A stretch of 64,000 nucleotides of DNA from contig NC_084797.1 of the NCBI RefSeq assembly GCF_963169125.1, positions 96,497,868 through 96,561,867 on the forward strand, written 5' to 3'. Positions 33,109 through 44,118 of this stretch are shown in pieces. How positions within the stretch are numbered: position 1 is the stretch's first letter; each line of letters begins with the position of its first letter. A program made the translations under genes and the position numbers. The stretch is from Humulus lupulus. Its lineage: Eukaryota; Streptophyta; Magnoliopsida; Rosales; Cannabaceae. The notes below the pieces were generated by a model, which worked only from the letters and a program-made list of their open reading frames with translations, was not told the origin of the DNA and searched no databases.

Positions 33109-33150
33109 ATGTGATTGTTCTACCATGTTTATGTGATTATGACTGATCAG

Positions 33151-33310
33151 CGAAGGTCGGGATTAGCGAAGTTCATGATCGGCGAAGGCCTGGATCGACG
33201 AAGGTCAGGATCGGCGAAGGCCAGGATCGACAAACACAAGGAATGGCAAAGGTTGAGATTGGCAAAGGTCAGGAATGGTAAAGGCCAAGAACGACAATAA
33301 GCATGCTGAA
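33151..33310. repeat. 16-bp tandem repeat, ten copies
   Basis: Units CGAAGGTCGGGATTAG, CGAAGTTCATGATCGG, CGAAGGCCTGGATCGA and so on, spacing 16. The ChrG LTRs hold only 3-4 related units at about 54465 and 60678, so copy number varies within the family. Confidence 0.85.
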
Positions 33311-33918
33311 TGCAGGCTGAATGGCAACAAGCATGTTGAATGTCGGCCACCAAGGCATTGCCATCTAGAGTGTTGTACTCACCCGTTTAGTGAACACCAT
33401 GAACTTGTTGCCTGGTAAAGCACCTTGGCCGGCATATGCCCTTATGTGAATAGTCTGTTATCTGTTTAAAGTTATGCATTTACTAGAATGAATTGTTATA
33501 TGCTATGTGCGTGAGTTTTCTTGATGGGCCTTGGCTCACAAGTTCTCTATAATGCATGTAAGGGCAAGGGAAAGGCCGACTAAGCATAAGTTGGAGGGCA
33601 TGAAGCGGCATGTACATGTTTGTCCTACCTGGCCGCCACGACTGGGGTTGTTTTGAGGAATGCGTAACAAATGTTGATTTGTCACCTAGGTCGATTGTAC
33701 ATTAACTTTTGAGTTGTAAACACTATTTAAAAATTATTTTTGGATCTCAATGTAACATTTCCGTAGTTTTAATGAATGTCCAAACCTTTTATACTTCATT
33801 TTCATTAAATGAGTCTATTTTGATTTAATCATAATTTTCAATCTAATAACTTGATTAGTGCGTTAATGGCACATTTTAAAATCACATAGTAACAACTCTA
33901 GGGTAGTAGGGCATTACA

Positions 33919-36003
33919 CGTTCCGTTTTTCGTAAAGATTTAATTATTATCATAATAGATTATCATTTGTTGATTAGTCTAAATCCTGAGTATTCATGAA
34001 CTCGTGTTTGTGTTTATTGAATCTTCTAATTCACTCGTTAAGGTCTCTTGCAATAATGAGGCTAATGAATATTGTTTTGGAGGTTTAATATCGTGGATGG
34101 CTGGGAACATGAATTACAATATTGGAATCCAAGCTTTCCTAACGAATCGAACATTGGTTCCCTTGAAGGTTAATTCAGGAACTAAATAGTTATTAAGCTC
34201 ATATCAATAATTAGATTATAGATTAATAATTCGCTAGTGAATTAATGGTACATAAGGATCAAGATATAATTAGAAGGGTAAGACGATAATTTTGACCAAC
34301 TCTTGTTAACGAACCAATAATGGAGGACAAAACTACATATATTGATTATATCAATGGACTACAAGAAAAAACTCTGTAAATATAATTCTATAAATACATA
34401 GAGTGCAATTCAATATTTTTATTGGAGTAATCATGGAATTAATAAATAAGAATATTAGATTATAGAGTTTAATTAAAAATCTCGTTTATTGGAGCTTCGT
34501 ATTATAGGTCCATGGTCTCCAGATCACCTCTGTCCTACACAGTCAAGGGTAAGGATGTCAAAAGAAAGATTTGTAGAAAGAATGACTAAATTTCAAAGGA
34601 ATTAATTTTCCAGTGCAAAGAAATAATTATGTGATAATTATTGGTAATTTATTAATTATGAATTAATTAATTATTTAAATATATAGTTTTTTATTTTGAA
34701 AAGCTATAGGTTAAATTTAATATTAATATTTTTGTGATTAATATAAAGAGAGAGAATAATAAATATCTTATTTAGAATATGATATTTATTTATTTATTTT
34801 AAAACTGATATTTTAAGATAAAGTTAATTTTGAATTAACTAATATTTAGGTCGGGGTAAATATATTGTCTTAAAAGTTAATTAAACAAACAAATGAGAAA
34901 ATTAGGGAAACCCTAATAGGGTAGGCCGACACTCACTGTACAACACAGTGTGTGGCGCCTAACTCAGGGATTTTTATTCCTGTGATTTGAACTTTGAATT
35001 TAAAATAAATTTGTTGAATCAGTTATTTAATTACTCTTTTTAAATTTGATTTAAATAAATAATTAAATATAAATATCACATCAATTTTAATTTTAATTTC
35101 ATTTTTAATAAAATAAAGATTACTTAATTAGATTAAATATTTTTATATAAGTCTGATAGTACATGACTTTCAAGAGGAGCTTTTCACTAATTTTTTTGAA
35201 ATAAAAAATATGGACTCTCTCTCAAAAGCAATAGTTTACTCTAAACCTAAAAACTATTCTAAACCTCATCTCTTAGTCAAGCCTCTCTAGATCTCATGTG
35301 TTGAGTACATCTAGAGAGTCACATAAATTAACCTTTTGAATCCTATGTGCACACACGTCCTTGTGTGCTTGAGGATTGGTCTGAGAGATCAAGGTGAGAT
35401 CTTTCAGATTACCTGATAAGAAGATCGTTGATTTTATACAATAGATTCAAGGACACTTGATAGGCTACAAAAGGTAATCCCTGATCTATTTTGTATGTGA
35501 TTTAATGTTTATATATGTATATGATCCTGGCTGGTATAAATATTTATTAAAATGGGTCCATATATTTCGTTGCACACATTTGATTGGATCATTTAATACC
35601 AACACTTAACCCTACCCCCAAACTTTCTCTTTCTATTTATAGTGACTCATTATCGTCAAATTACCATCCTACCCTTAATCTAAGCTTTCCTATTAATTCA
35701 CTAAAACCCTTTCTGGTAATCCTCCTGTAAACTAATCTTTTCAATAATTTAAATTGCAATTTCTACCATAAAACACATAATTATGTTTTATCCCTAAATT
35801 CTTAACAATCTTAACACTTAAGCCCCTAATACTTGAAGGGACAACCATGTGATCACTTCTACATAAATTTTTGAATAACATAGGCATTTATATCAATTCA
35901 TTCATTCAATATCATGCCAAACATAAATATATCACATAACACATATTAGGATTGGTTAAAATACAAAGTCCAAGTGTTCATACACAAGCTAGGTGTAAAA
36001 CAC
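33919..36003. other. AT-rich stretch with a candidate copia LTR (~34190-35610)
   Basis: No supported coding. GGAGCTTCGTATTATAGGTCCATGG (from 34491) followed by CTGTCCTACACAGTC resembles copia LTR text. TGTACAACACAGTGTGTGG at 34935 contains an inverted repeat ACTGTGTTGT. A transcript-like TGAGATCAAGGTGAGATC precedes CCAACA near 35609. The strand and limits could not be fixed. 35610-36003 shows nothing I can name. Confidence 0.3.
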
Positions 36004-36006
36004 TAA

Positions 36007-36240
36007 AACTGGTGTTTGGTATGAAGTTTGGGTTTGTGGGAGTAGAGTTAGATGGAGTTTAGATTATGGGAATGCGATACTCAAATGTTTAAAGGAGTTA
36101 AGATTACCCTAAAATCAAGCTAAAAATTGGGACCCACTTGGAAACACAAACCCCAACCCATTAATAATAAATATACCAAACATGGGCTAGATTTGACATT
36201 CTCATTCCCACCAAACCAAACCACCATACCAAACACCGCC
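36007..36240. mobile_element. MITE, PIF/Harbinger (Tourist)-like
   Basis: A 234-bp non-coding segment. The left end ACTGGTGTTTGGTATGAAG and the right end (reverse complement) GGCGGTGTTTGGTATGGTG form imperfect terminal inverted repeats of about 35-40 bp. It is flanked by TAA at 36004-36006 and 36241-36243, the 3-bp target preferred by PIF/Harbinger elements. The minus-strand ORF across it (36161-36364) is a shadow. Confidence 0.65.
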
Positions 36241-36243
36241 TAA

Positions 36244-37499
36244 ATGATTTCACATAGTGAAGATGTAAATTTTGACTTTTTGTTGTAGGAATTAAATTTT
36301 TTTTGTTGTTGTTCCATAGTGATACAATGAGGAATCTAAGGATGCCAAAAAAGTTTGGGAGCATTTGGAGTTGTTAAAGGTCACAGTTCAGAAGTTGGAC
36401 CTACCTAAGTGGCATTGAAGGTGAGGCATCTCCTAAAACCATAGGTTTTCAGTGATGGGCAGCAGGCGACACATTTCCCGCATAGCCTTTGCATCGCCTG
36501 ATGTGTCCGTACACACACGTGTTTTAAGGTTCAAATGATGTGTTCAAAAGCTCTAATCTTATTAGTTGGACTTAACGACGGTGCCTATACTATACAAGGG
36601 TTCTTTTAGAGTTTAGATAGACTTGATCACTCTTTTAAATCTCTCTCTAACCTATCTTTCTCTAGCTCTTAAGATCATAAACTTTCTCCAAGAAATTCAT
36701 AAAAAAGTGATTGTCTTTATGAATTTCAAGGCTTATTCAATGCCAATTCCATTTCCTATTAGACAAAACCTCAAACATCCAACAAGGGCTAGGAAATAGA
36801 AAAATTGGAAAATGATACATCTCATGTATAACCCTTGGTTTTGATTCTCTCCATCAAAGGTTCAACTGGTGTTCTAACAAAGGGTTTTGTTATAAAACTA
36901 GGGTTTGAATATTTCTATCTCAATCTTTCTTAGACAAAGTCAAGTTTTATTGCGCATATTATTATTATTGTGATGATGTAATATCTGTTATGATTTGTTA
37001 AATATATGGTGAAATTGTTTAGGCACGAAGAGGTGCAAAAACCATAACAATTTCACAAAATTCAACATGTGAGAGTTGACTTTTGGTATATGCATTTATA
37101 AATCATCTTTTTAGGTCCAAAAATTTTCTTTGGAGTATATAAGAGTACCCAAATAGTTTGGGAGGATTTGGGATGTTTTGAGAGAACTTTTAGAGCGCCA
37201 ATTCAGAGGGATCAACATTGCATCGCCTCTAGGAGGCGACACGTCACTCACCTTTGAAAAGACTACCTAGGCGACGCATTTCCTGCTACTAGGGTATGCA
37301 TCGCCTGGCAGCAGGCGATGCATAGCCTAGGAGCAGGCGATGCATCGCCTAGGTCATCCGTTCGAGGTCCGTACAATGACATTTTTTTGCCTCCAAAATT
37401 CAAATTAAAATGCTATAATCTCATTGGTTGAGTCTGATGAGGGGTTCTTATACTATATGAATGGATCATTTGAGTTATTTGGTGAATTGATCACTCACT

Positions 37500-37533
<34 letters not shown>

Positions 37534-37978
37534 AAGATTTCTAGTTTTCTCTAAGATCTTCATCAAGAAAGCTTGACATGTATGAAGGCTCAAGGCTTGT
37601 GAATCTCAATCTCATTCCATTGTAGTATCTTCAAACAGTCTCATGAAGACGCTAGGAATAGTGATTTTTGGACAACAAATGCTCATTTGTGTCAAGCCTT
37701 TATTACATTTTATGGTTTATATAAAGTTATAGGCTTGTGATTTTATGCAACAAGGTTCTTCAACAAAAAATGTCAATTTTACCACTTCGTTTATTTGTGT
37801 TATGTATTTTGTAATCTTCTTCCATTAGAGTCTAGATTAACATTGTTTATTGCTTTGAGTTGTAACATACAAACTAAGGTTATAGCCTCAAATCCCCAAC
37901 ATTCAAAAATATTTATCTCTAAACCTAAAATTTGTATCAAATTTTTTCTATCTCTAAGGTTTATCTACTAACCAAAGC
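36244..37978. other. Leader/LTR-like region upstream of CopD with GCATCGCC repeats
   Basis: Two related blocks (about 36450-36690 and 37200-37540) share GGCGACACATTT/GGCGACACGTCA, GCATCGCCT motifs, CTATAATCTCATTGGTTG-like text, TATACTATACAAGGGTTC/TATACTATATGAATGG and TTGATCACTC. They may be two LTRs or a duplicated LTR segment of CopD; exact termini and a primer site were not found. A CT microsatellite lies at 37499-37527. Confidence 0.4.
37295..37350. repeat. Cluster of perfect inverted repeats built from GCATCGCC
   Basis: 37295-37324 is a perfect 12-bp stem (TATGCATCGCCT and its complement) around a 6-base loop GGCAGC. 37335-37350 is a 16-bp perfect palindrome AGGCGATGCATCGCCT. Confidence 0.85.
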
Positions 37979-38860
37979 TATGGAAGAACGCTCCACAATT
38001 TTAGCCCTCAAATTCGTGTCTCAAGATTAGGTGATACTAGATAGATTTGATGGCTCAAATTTTGTTCGTTGGCAAGATAAGATCAAGTTTCTTCTCACAA
38101 CTTTGAAGGTGTACTACATTCTTGACAAATATTTTAAGACTTTGGAGTCTCCAAAGGATGATGATACTCAAGAAGTGATCAAGGAAAGAAATAAAATGGA
38201 AGAAGATGAGCTCATATGTAGAGGCCAGAAAATCAATACTCTATCGGATGTCTATATGATCTCTACAAAAACACTACTCGATAAAGGAGATATGGGAATC
38301 TCGTCAGTTGAAGTACAAAACTGAAGAAGAAGGTATCAAGAAAATCCTCCTAACTCAATACATGAAATTTAAATTCTTTGATGGTAAACCCTTACTCCCC
38401 CACATACATGAGCTTCAAGTGATTGTGAATAAGTTATCTACTCTTAAGATAGCATTGTCAAAATCCTTCGGTTTGGGAGAGATTATAGCCATGTTACCTC
38501 CATCTTGGAGAGGCTATAGAAAGAAAATCCTCCATAAGAATGAAGATATATCTTTGGAAGTGAACTTAAAGCACCTAAGGATTGAAGAGGAGTCTCATTA
38601 TAAAAACAAGTCTATGGAATAATCAAATGATGGGATAATCAAGGCTAACGCCATAGAGAAACCCTCTCAATCCAAAGGGAAGGCTCACAAGAAACCCCAA
38701 TCAAATTGGGATACTAATCTAGCCCCTAAGAAGAATAAAGAGCAATTCAAGGGTGTGAGAGGCCCTTTTTTGTTTGTGGAAAGAGTGGCCACTTGGCTAG
38801 AGAATGTAAGTAACGAAAGTCCCACAACCATGGATCAAAGGTCAACACAATCGAATAGGA
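37979..38860 (+). pseudogene. gag: CopD gag
   Basis: Copia gag of the UBN2/retrotran type: LDRFDGSNFVRWQDKIKFLL (38033), LKVYYILDKYF, then in another frame KFKFFDGKPLLPHIHELQVI and LPPSWRGYRKKILHK, typical of plant copia gag. It ends with a zinc knuckle PFFVCGKSGHLARECK near 38765-38812, whose first Cys is replaced by Phe. Frameshifts near 38310 and a TAA at 38620 break it. A likely start is ATG 37980 (MEERSTI). Confidence 0.75.
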
Positions 38861-40319
38861 GTTTGTTGCTACCTTGAGTGAGGTGAATGCCATCCAAGGG
38901 AGAGTACAAGGGTGGTGGTGTGACACTTGTACCACCATTCATGTAACTTATGATAGAGAAATCTTAAAATCCTTTGAAGAGTCAAAGGATAGCCATGAGA
39001 TCCAAATGAGTAATGAGCATAGATCCAAGGTGTTGGGCAAGGGGAATTTTGATCCACTCTTCACATCCGGAAATAAGGTTCTCTTGACTAATTTGTTGTA
39101 TATTTTGTATATGAGTAGGAAGCTTGTGAGTCAGCACTTGTTGAGCAAACTGGACATCAAAGTGGTGTTTGAGTCCGGCAAGCTAATTTTATCCAAAGGG
39201 AATTACTTTGTTGGAAAATGGTATGTTTGTGATGGAATGATAAAATTATGCACCAAAGACTCTTATTTTTATAATAATAATGCATGCTCTTCATCCTCTT
39301 ATATGCTTGACTTTGATTTTATTACTTTTTGGCATAATAGACTTGATCATATAGGATATAGCACAATTGAAAGAGTTTTCAAGTGTGGTTTAATTGTATG
39401 AAATGATGTCAATGTGAATTATGTATTAAATCTAAGATGGTGAAGAAATATTTTCCAAGTGTTAAAAGAGAAACTTACTTCTTAGATTTGATACATAGTG
39501 ATTAATGTGAATTGAATGGAACGATCACTAGAGGTGGGCATATGCATTTTATTACCTTTATTGATGATTGTTCTAGATTCGCGTATGTGTACTTTCTTAA
39601 GAATAAGGATGAGGCCTTTAGCATGTTTAAAATCTATAAAGCCGAAGTTGAAAATCAATTGGAAAATAAAATTAATGTTATTAGAAGTGATAGGGGCGAT
39701 GAATACATTTCCATTGAATTCAATGTGTTTTGTGAGATGTATGGTATAATACATAAATGCAAAACCCATTATACACCCCAACAAATAGTGTAGCAGAAAG
39801 AAAGAATAGAACATATGTTAAAATTATAAATGTTATGCTATTACATGAAATTTGAGTTTTGCGTTAAGGGGAAAAGCCTTGCTTACCGCTTGTCATATTC
39901 TAATCTGAATTCATCTAAAGAAGAATCAAATTTTACCATATGAGATATGGAAAGAAAAGAGGCCCAACCTAGGGTATCTCATATTGTGGGGGTGCCTTGA
40001 TTATTGCAAGAGCACGAAGCCTAAAATGAGCAAGTTGTGTCCAAGGGCTATCAAATGTGTGTTTGTAGGCTATGCCTCAAATAGCAAGGCCTATAGGCTA
40101 TTAGAATTGGAGTTTGATGTAATAATTGAATCAAGAGAAGTTGAGTTCTTTGAGAATTTGTTGTATAGTGACCATACGCCTCAAGAACCGATCTCATTAG
40201 AAGGAACTCAAGAGGAGTTACCTTCAAGGGTTATAGTGCAAACGATATTGCCTAGAAGAAGCCAAAGTCTTAAAGAGGGTGGATCACAAAATAAAACCTC
40301 TCAAGTGGAGAATCTTTAA
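38861..40319 (+). pseudogene. pol: CopD protease and integrase
   Basis: One clean stretch at 38874-39401 starts at the protease: WWCDTCTTIHVTYDREILKS, where D-T-C replaces the usual D-S/T-G. GNKVLLTNLLYILYMSRKLV and FWHNRLDHIGYSTIERV follow (GAG-pre-integrase). Integrase at 39512-39793: TFIDDCSRFAYVYFLKNKDE, VIRSDRGDEY. After a frame break comes the C-terminal part MWGCLDYCKSTKPKMSKLCP and KCVFVGYASNSKAYRLLE. Stops at 39402 and 39790 among others. Confidence 0.8.
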
Positions 40320-40329
40320 CTAGTAGAAG

Positions 40330-41930
40330 GCAACCACAAGGGAGAAACTTGGAAGTATCCTATGGTACTTCAAGTGGAGGATGATCCCAAAACTTTCCAA
40401 TAAGCTATGTCCTCAAGGGACTCTAACTTTCGGAAAGAGGCAATAAATGATGAGATGAATTTGATTATGTCTAACCAAGCTTAGGAGATTGCTGATCTAC
40501 CACAAGGATCAAAGCCAATAGGTTCCAAGTGGGTACTTCAAAGAAAATACAACATTATTGGGACCATTCAAGCCTATGGCAAGATTGGTGGCCAAAGGGT
40601 TTAGAGAAAAGGAAGGCATATATTATTTTGATACCCATGCACCAATAGCAAGGACAATATCTATAACATTTTTGTTTTCCTTATCATCAATAGACAACCT
40701 ATATGCTCATTAAATGGATGTTAGAACAACATTCCTAAATGGTAACCTCAATGAGGAGGTGTACATGGAACAACTAGAAGGGTTTGTTCTAAGGGGAAAT
40801 GAACATAAGGTATGTAATCTTGTCATATCATTATATGGTTTAAAACAAGCGCTAGAACAATGTCATAGGAAGTTTGAAGAAACCATTGTTTCAGATGGGT
40901 TTAGACACAATAGTATGGACAAGTGCTTATACTCTAAGACTTGCGATAACTATTGCATCCTAGTGTGTCTATATGTTTATATTAAGTAATGACATGAAAG
41001 GCATTATAGAAACGAAGAGGTTTCTATCTTCTAAATTCAAAATGAAGGACCTTGGAGAGGCTGATACAATACTAGGTATCAAAGTTACAAGAAATGTGAA
41101 TGGATATACCTTAGGCCAAGTTCATTATGTTGAGAAAATGCTTGACAAGTTTGGTCATCTTAATATCAAAAATGCAAACACACCCTTCGATTCAAGTCTA
41201 TAGCTTGAAAGGAATGAAGGGATAGTGATGGCTCAACTAGATTATGCAAGTGCAATTGGGAGTTTGATGTATGTCGCACATTGTACTAGAGTAGACATAG
41301 CATTTGTGGTTAGTAAACTAAGTAGGTTTTCTAGAAACTCAAGTATCATACATTGGAAGGTCATGGAAAGAGTATTTGGATACCTTAAAAGGACCAAAGA
41401 GTTATGCCTCCAATATTCTAAGTTTACTAAGATACTTGAGTGATATTCCAATGGAAGTAGGATATCTGGTGTAGGAGATAATCTCTCCACAAACGATTTG
41501 GTGTTCACCCTCGGTGGGGGTGTCATTTCATGGGGATCTAAGAAACAAGCATGTATATGTCAGTCAACCATGGACTCTGAGTTTGTTGCTCTAGGGGAAA
41601 CTGGAAAAGAGGTCGAGTTGCTAAGAGATCTCATGTTGGCGATTTCAAAAAACTTCAGTTTATATATAGATAATTTCGATACATTGTGATAATTAAGCCA
41701 CTTTTATTAAAGCTTACAACAAGATATATAATTGGAAGTCTAGACATAAAAGTCTAAGACATGACTATGTGAGGGAATTGATTGATAAGAGTGTCATATC
41801 AATTTCATGTGTCAAATCTTGTGATAACTTAGCGGATTTTTGTACCAAACTTCTTGGGAGAGATTTGGTGAGTTCTACAAATAGCGGGATGGGACTAAAA
41901 CTCCTTGACCAATAGATTCCCCAATGATGG
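40330..41930 (+). pseudogene. pol: CopD reverse transcriptase and RNase H
   Basis: RT starts at MSSRDSNFRKEAINDEMN (40408) and LPQGSKPIGSKWVLQRKYN. MDVRTTFLNGNLNEEVYMEQ (40714) and ISLYGLKQALEQCHRKFEE follow. The catalytic segment reads CLYVYIK then TAA at 40987, so the YVDD motif is lost through a small deletion/frameshift. It resumes FILSNDMKGIIETKRFLSSK, MKDLGEADTILGIKVTRN, then RNase H ISWGSKKQACICQSTMDSEF. The tail SCDNLADFCTKLL and GMGLKLLDQ (about 41890) ends pol. Confidence 0.82.
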
Positions 41931-41999
41931 AAACCCAACTCAAAACTTGTATACATCAAGTGTAGAGTTCAATGGGTAAGAACATGTTATTGAGAAGGT

Positions 42000-42509
42000 T
42001 GTTGGAAAAACAATCAAAGTATGCAGGGGAATAGGCGTGGTGGACTCATTGTATACAACAATAAAAAATTTCCATCTCTCTTATAAACAATTTATATGAT
42101 CAAGAAAACATCCAGACAGAAACATTAACATACAATATTATTAATAAATAATTAATGATGTCGAAACTTCAATTAATGAAGTATTAATTTTCTGGCATTA
42201 ATACTTCTTTCTTTTTATAAATTGTAACCTTGAAAATTGGTGATATAATAAATATGTTCAAATATTGTGGGTGGTATCAGATTGTAAGCTTGAAAATTTA
42301 GAAATTATTGTTATAATAAATACATTAAACTATTGTAGGCTAATAATGTTATAATAAATATGTTTAAATATTGCAGGCTTGACTACGGTATTTGTGAGCT
42401 TCAAAATTTAGAAAATATTGTTATAATAAATACATTCAAATATTGTAGGCTTGACTACGGTATATAATATATACTTAAAAATTATTGTAAGCTTGAAAAT
42501 TGGTGACAA
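42000..42509. repeat. AT-rich region with irregular repeats
   Basis: TGTTGGAAAAACAATC at about 42000 may start the CopD 3' LTR but has no confirmed partner. At 42241, 42310, 42348 and 42419 the phrase GTTATAATAAATAYRTT..AAATATTGTAGGC recurs (spacing 69, 38, 71), with GCTTGACTACGGTAT twice. Confidence 0.45.
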
Positions 42510-42803
42510 CTAATAATCAATAATATTTGTGACTGTCTGATTTCTATTTTTGAAAATGGCACTTTTAATACTTTCTAATAAAGTTATTTGACGAGATATA
42601 AACTTACAGCTAATATTATATTCCTCATTTAATAACTGGATATCATGTTCATTAAGAGCGTTTACTTTGTTATGTGATAATTTATTAAACTAATTATCTA
42701 GACATTCTTTTAGTTCATTTATTAATAGATCTATATTATTACTATCTATACTGGGTTGGCAGAGTTTATTGGTATATTTTTCTATGTTTCTAGGTACGTT
42801 CAT
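42510..42803 (-). pseudogene. 98-codon ORF, candidate first ORF of an endogenous pararetrovirus
   Basis: ATG at 42803 to TAG 42510-42512 on the minus strand, one in-frame TAG at 42690-42692, otherwise open in a 70% AT setting where stops should be common. The product is small, hydrophilic, Asn/Leu/Ile-rich and probably alpha-helical. It follows, in the same direction, a TATA-bearing leader and a viroplasmin-like ORF, an order seen in caulimovirus genomes. I do not recognise the protein itself; the viral assignment is from context. Confidence 0.4.
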
Positions 42804-43565
42804 ATATTCCTGGTATTTTTAGTAAATAATAACTTCTTATATATAGTTTATAATTGATTATAAAAATAGTTGTTTTTATAGATATGAAAAAGAATTGGGT
42901 TTTGAGAATAAAATTTATATTCATATGATAGTAGGGTGTGGATCGAATCTTTTTTTTTTCTGAAACTGCAATCCTTCTAAAAAATCTTCTTATCATGTAA
43001 TTTTTTTATTTTCTCATATAAAAGGTGAAGTATCTATGCATATTCATACCTAGCGTGAACTTCAACAAAACTTTTAACAAGCCTATAAACGGAAAAAACA
43101 AGTTTAAAGAAGCAATGCCTGGATCCTATTATATGCAACAACCAATGCTTTTATCCTTTTGAAATAATTTAATTACCTGATCGATGATCTCTGAGTAAGC
43201 TTGGAATTTATGAAAAAGACTCACTATCCCCTTCTACTATCGCAAGGTGTTTTAGCAACCCATTTTATTAATAAACTTATAAAATATTATACAAGAGAAG
43301 AGGAAGCTAAGTTTGATGGTTTTCAAGACTTAGAGATTTCTCTGAGTTTAGAGAATAAGATTTAAAAAGAAGGAAGTGAGTCTACAAGCCACATTCCTTA
43401 GCATATTTATACAGAAATAAAAAGTTATACTCTATTATTTTATTAAAGTGAGGATAAGGTTCAACACTTATGGTATTTTGATTTGTCTGAAAGGATAAGA
43501 TGCATAGCACATGGGCGGCTACCTTTGGTCTTTGTGAAAAGTGAATCTTATCTTTAAATCAAACT
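42804..43565 (-). promoter_or_regulatory. Candidate pararetroviral promoter and leader
   Basis: Minus-sense TGTATAAATATGC at 43401-43413 is a TATA-like box placed about 150 nt past the 43566 stop, followed by a pyrimidine-rich leader of some 600 nt without a long ORF. In caulimoviruses the pregenomic promoter sits just after the viroplasmin gene and a long leader precedes the first ORFs. No primer binding site was identified. Confidence 0.3.
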
Positions 43566-43718
43566 TTAAATCGTAGTGCTTCCCATAGTAGGATCCTCAA
43601 GTCCAAGTCGATCGATGGAGTCTTCTGCATCATATGTCCCTTCATATTGACTATTCCACTTCTCCATTTTCTCGTCGACAACTTTATTAATAAGAAGTTG
43701 TATGTCTTTAGTGGACAT
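43566..43718 (-). pseudogene. 51-codon acidic ORF, possible 3' end of a viroplasmin-like gene
   Basis: ATG 43718 to TAA 43566-43568; the frame is also open about 45 nt upstream of the ATG. The product is acidic and contains a helix-like N-terminus. It lies 190 nt downstream of the viroplasmin-like ORF in the same direction, separated by a T/A-rich run with stops. It may be the C-terminal end of the same gene after decay. Uncertain. Confidence 0.35.
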
Positions 43719-43905
43719 GGTTACTTGATTGACGGTAGGTGGAGTGCTTTGTTGCTCAACCTGATGTCAAAAGGCATCACTTGAAGCTTAAGACTAGTAA
43801 TTTGGTCCTAGTAGGCTTCATTTTATTCTTTTAATTTTTTTTTTACTAAGTCTTTTTCAATGATTTTTTTATTATAATAAATAAAATTAAGGAAATTTAA
43901 TTCGG

Positions 43906-44118
43906 TTACTTTTCTTTCCCCTTATCATTTGTCTCATCATAATAATTGAGCCCCCAATACATAATAGTAGCTTTAGTAGCTTCTTCATAATTTACTTGGC
44001 CTTTCCAAAGGGCATGATTAAATTTATCTACTGTTTCGACTACTAATTGCCATGACTTATATAATTCTGGTTTTTTCTCTCGAAATAATAAATAGTAATA
44101 AAAAAATTTCTTACTTTG
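43906..44118 (-). pseudogene. Viroplasmin / RNase H1 N-terminal-like domain, candidate endogenous pararetrovirus
   Basis: A minus-strand frame of about 70 codons to TAA 43906-43908. It has an aromatic-rich strand, then PELYKSW, a spaced Val, Phe and Trp-Lys-Gly, and a Tyr-Glu-Glu-Ala stretch. This is the layout of the RNase H1 N-terminal domain shared with caulimovirus viroplasmins, but that fold also occurs in cellular RNase H1. The upstream part is removed: ChrF starts at 44123. No RT is present in the window. Confidence 0.45.

Larger units (their letters stand above)
32470..33918 (+). repeat. Chromovirus LTR (G2 family) with two minisatellites, 5' limit uncertain
   Basis: The 3' half matches ChrG LTRs: GGGCCTTGGCTCACAAG (33525), AAGGGCAAGGGAAAGGCCGAC, GGCATGTACATGTTTGTCC, CTACCTGGCCGCCACGAC, TTGTCACCTAGGTCGA and the terminus TAGGGCATTACA at 33918. 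The 5' start is not recognisable; 32470-32690 is unique sequence. No primer binding site follows, so it is a solo or broken LTR. Confidence 0.65.

Noticed and set aside
33115..33353. Repetitive ORFs on both strands
   Set aside because: Produced by the 16-bp minisatellite.
34004..34189. 61-codon plus ORF as a possible host exon
   Set aside because: No recognisable domain, AT-rich LTR-like surroundings, and the apparent start is GTG rather than ATG.
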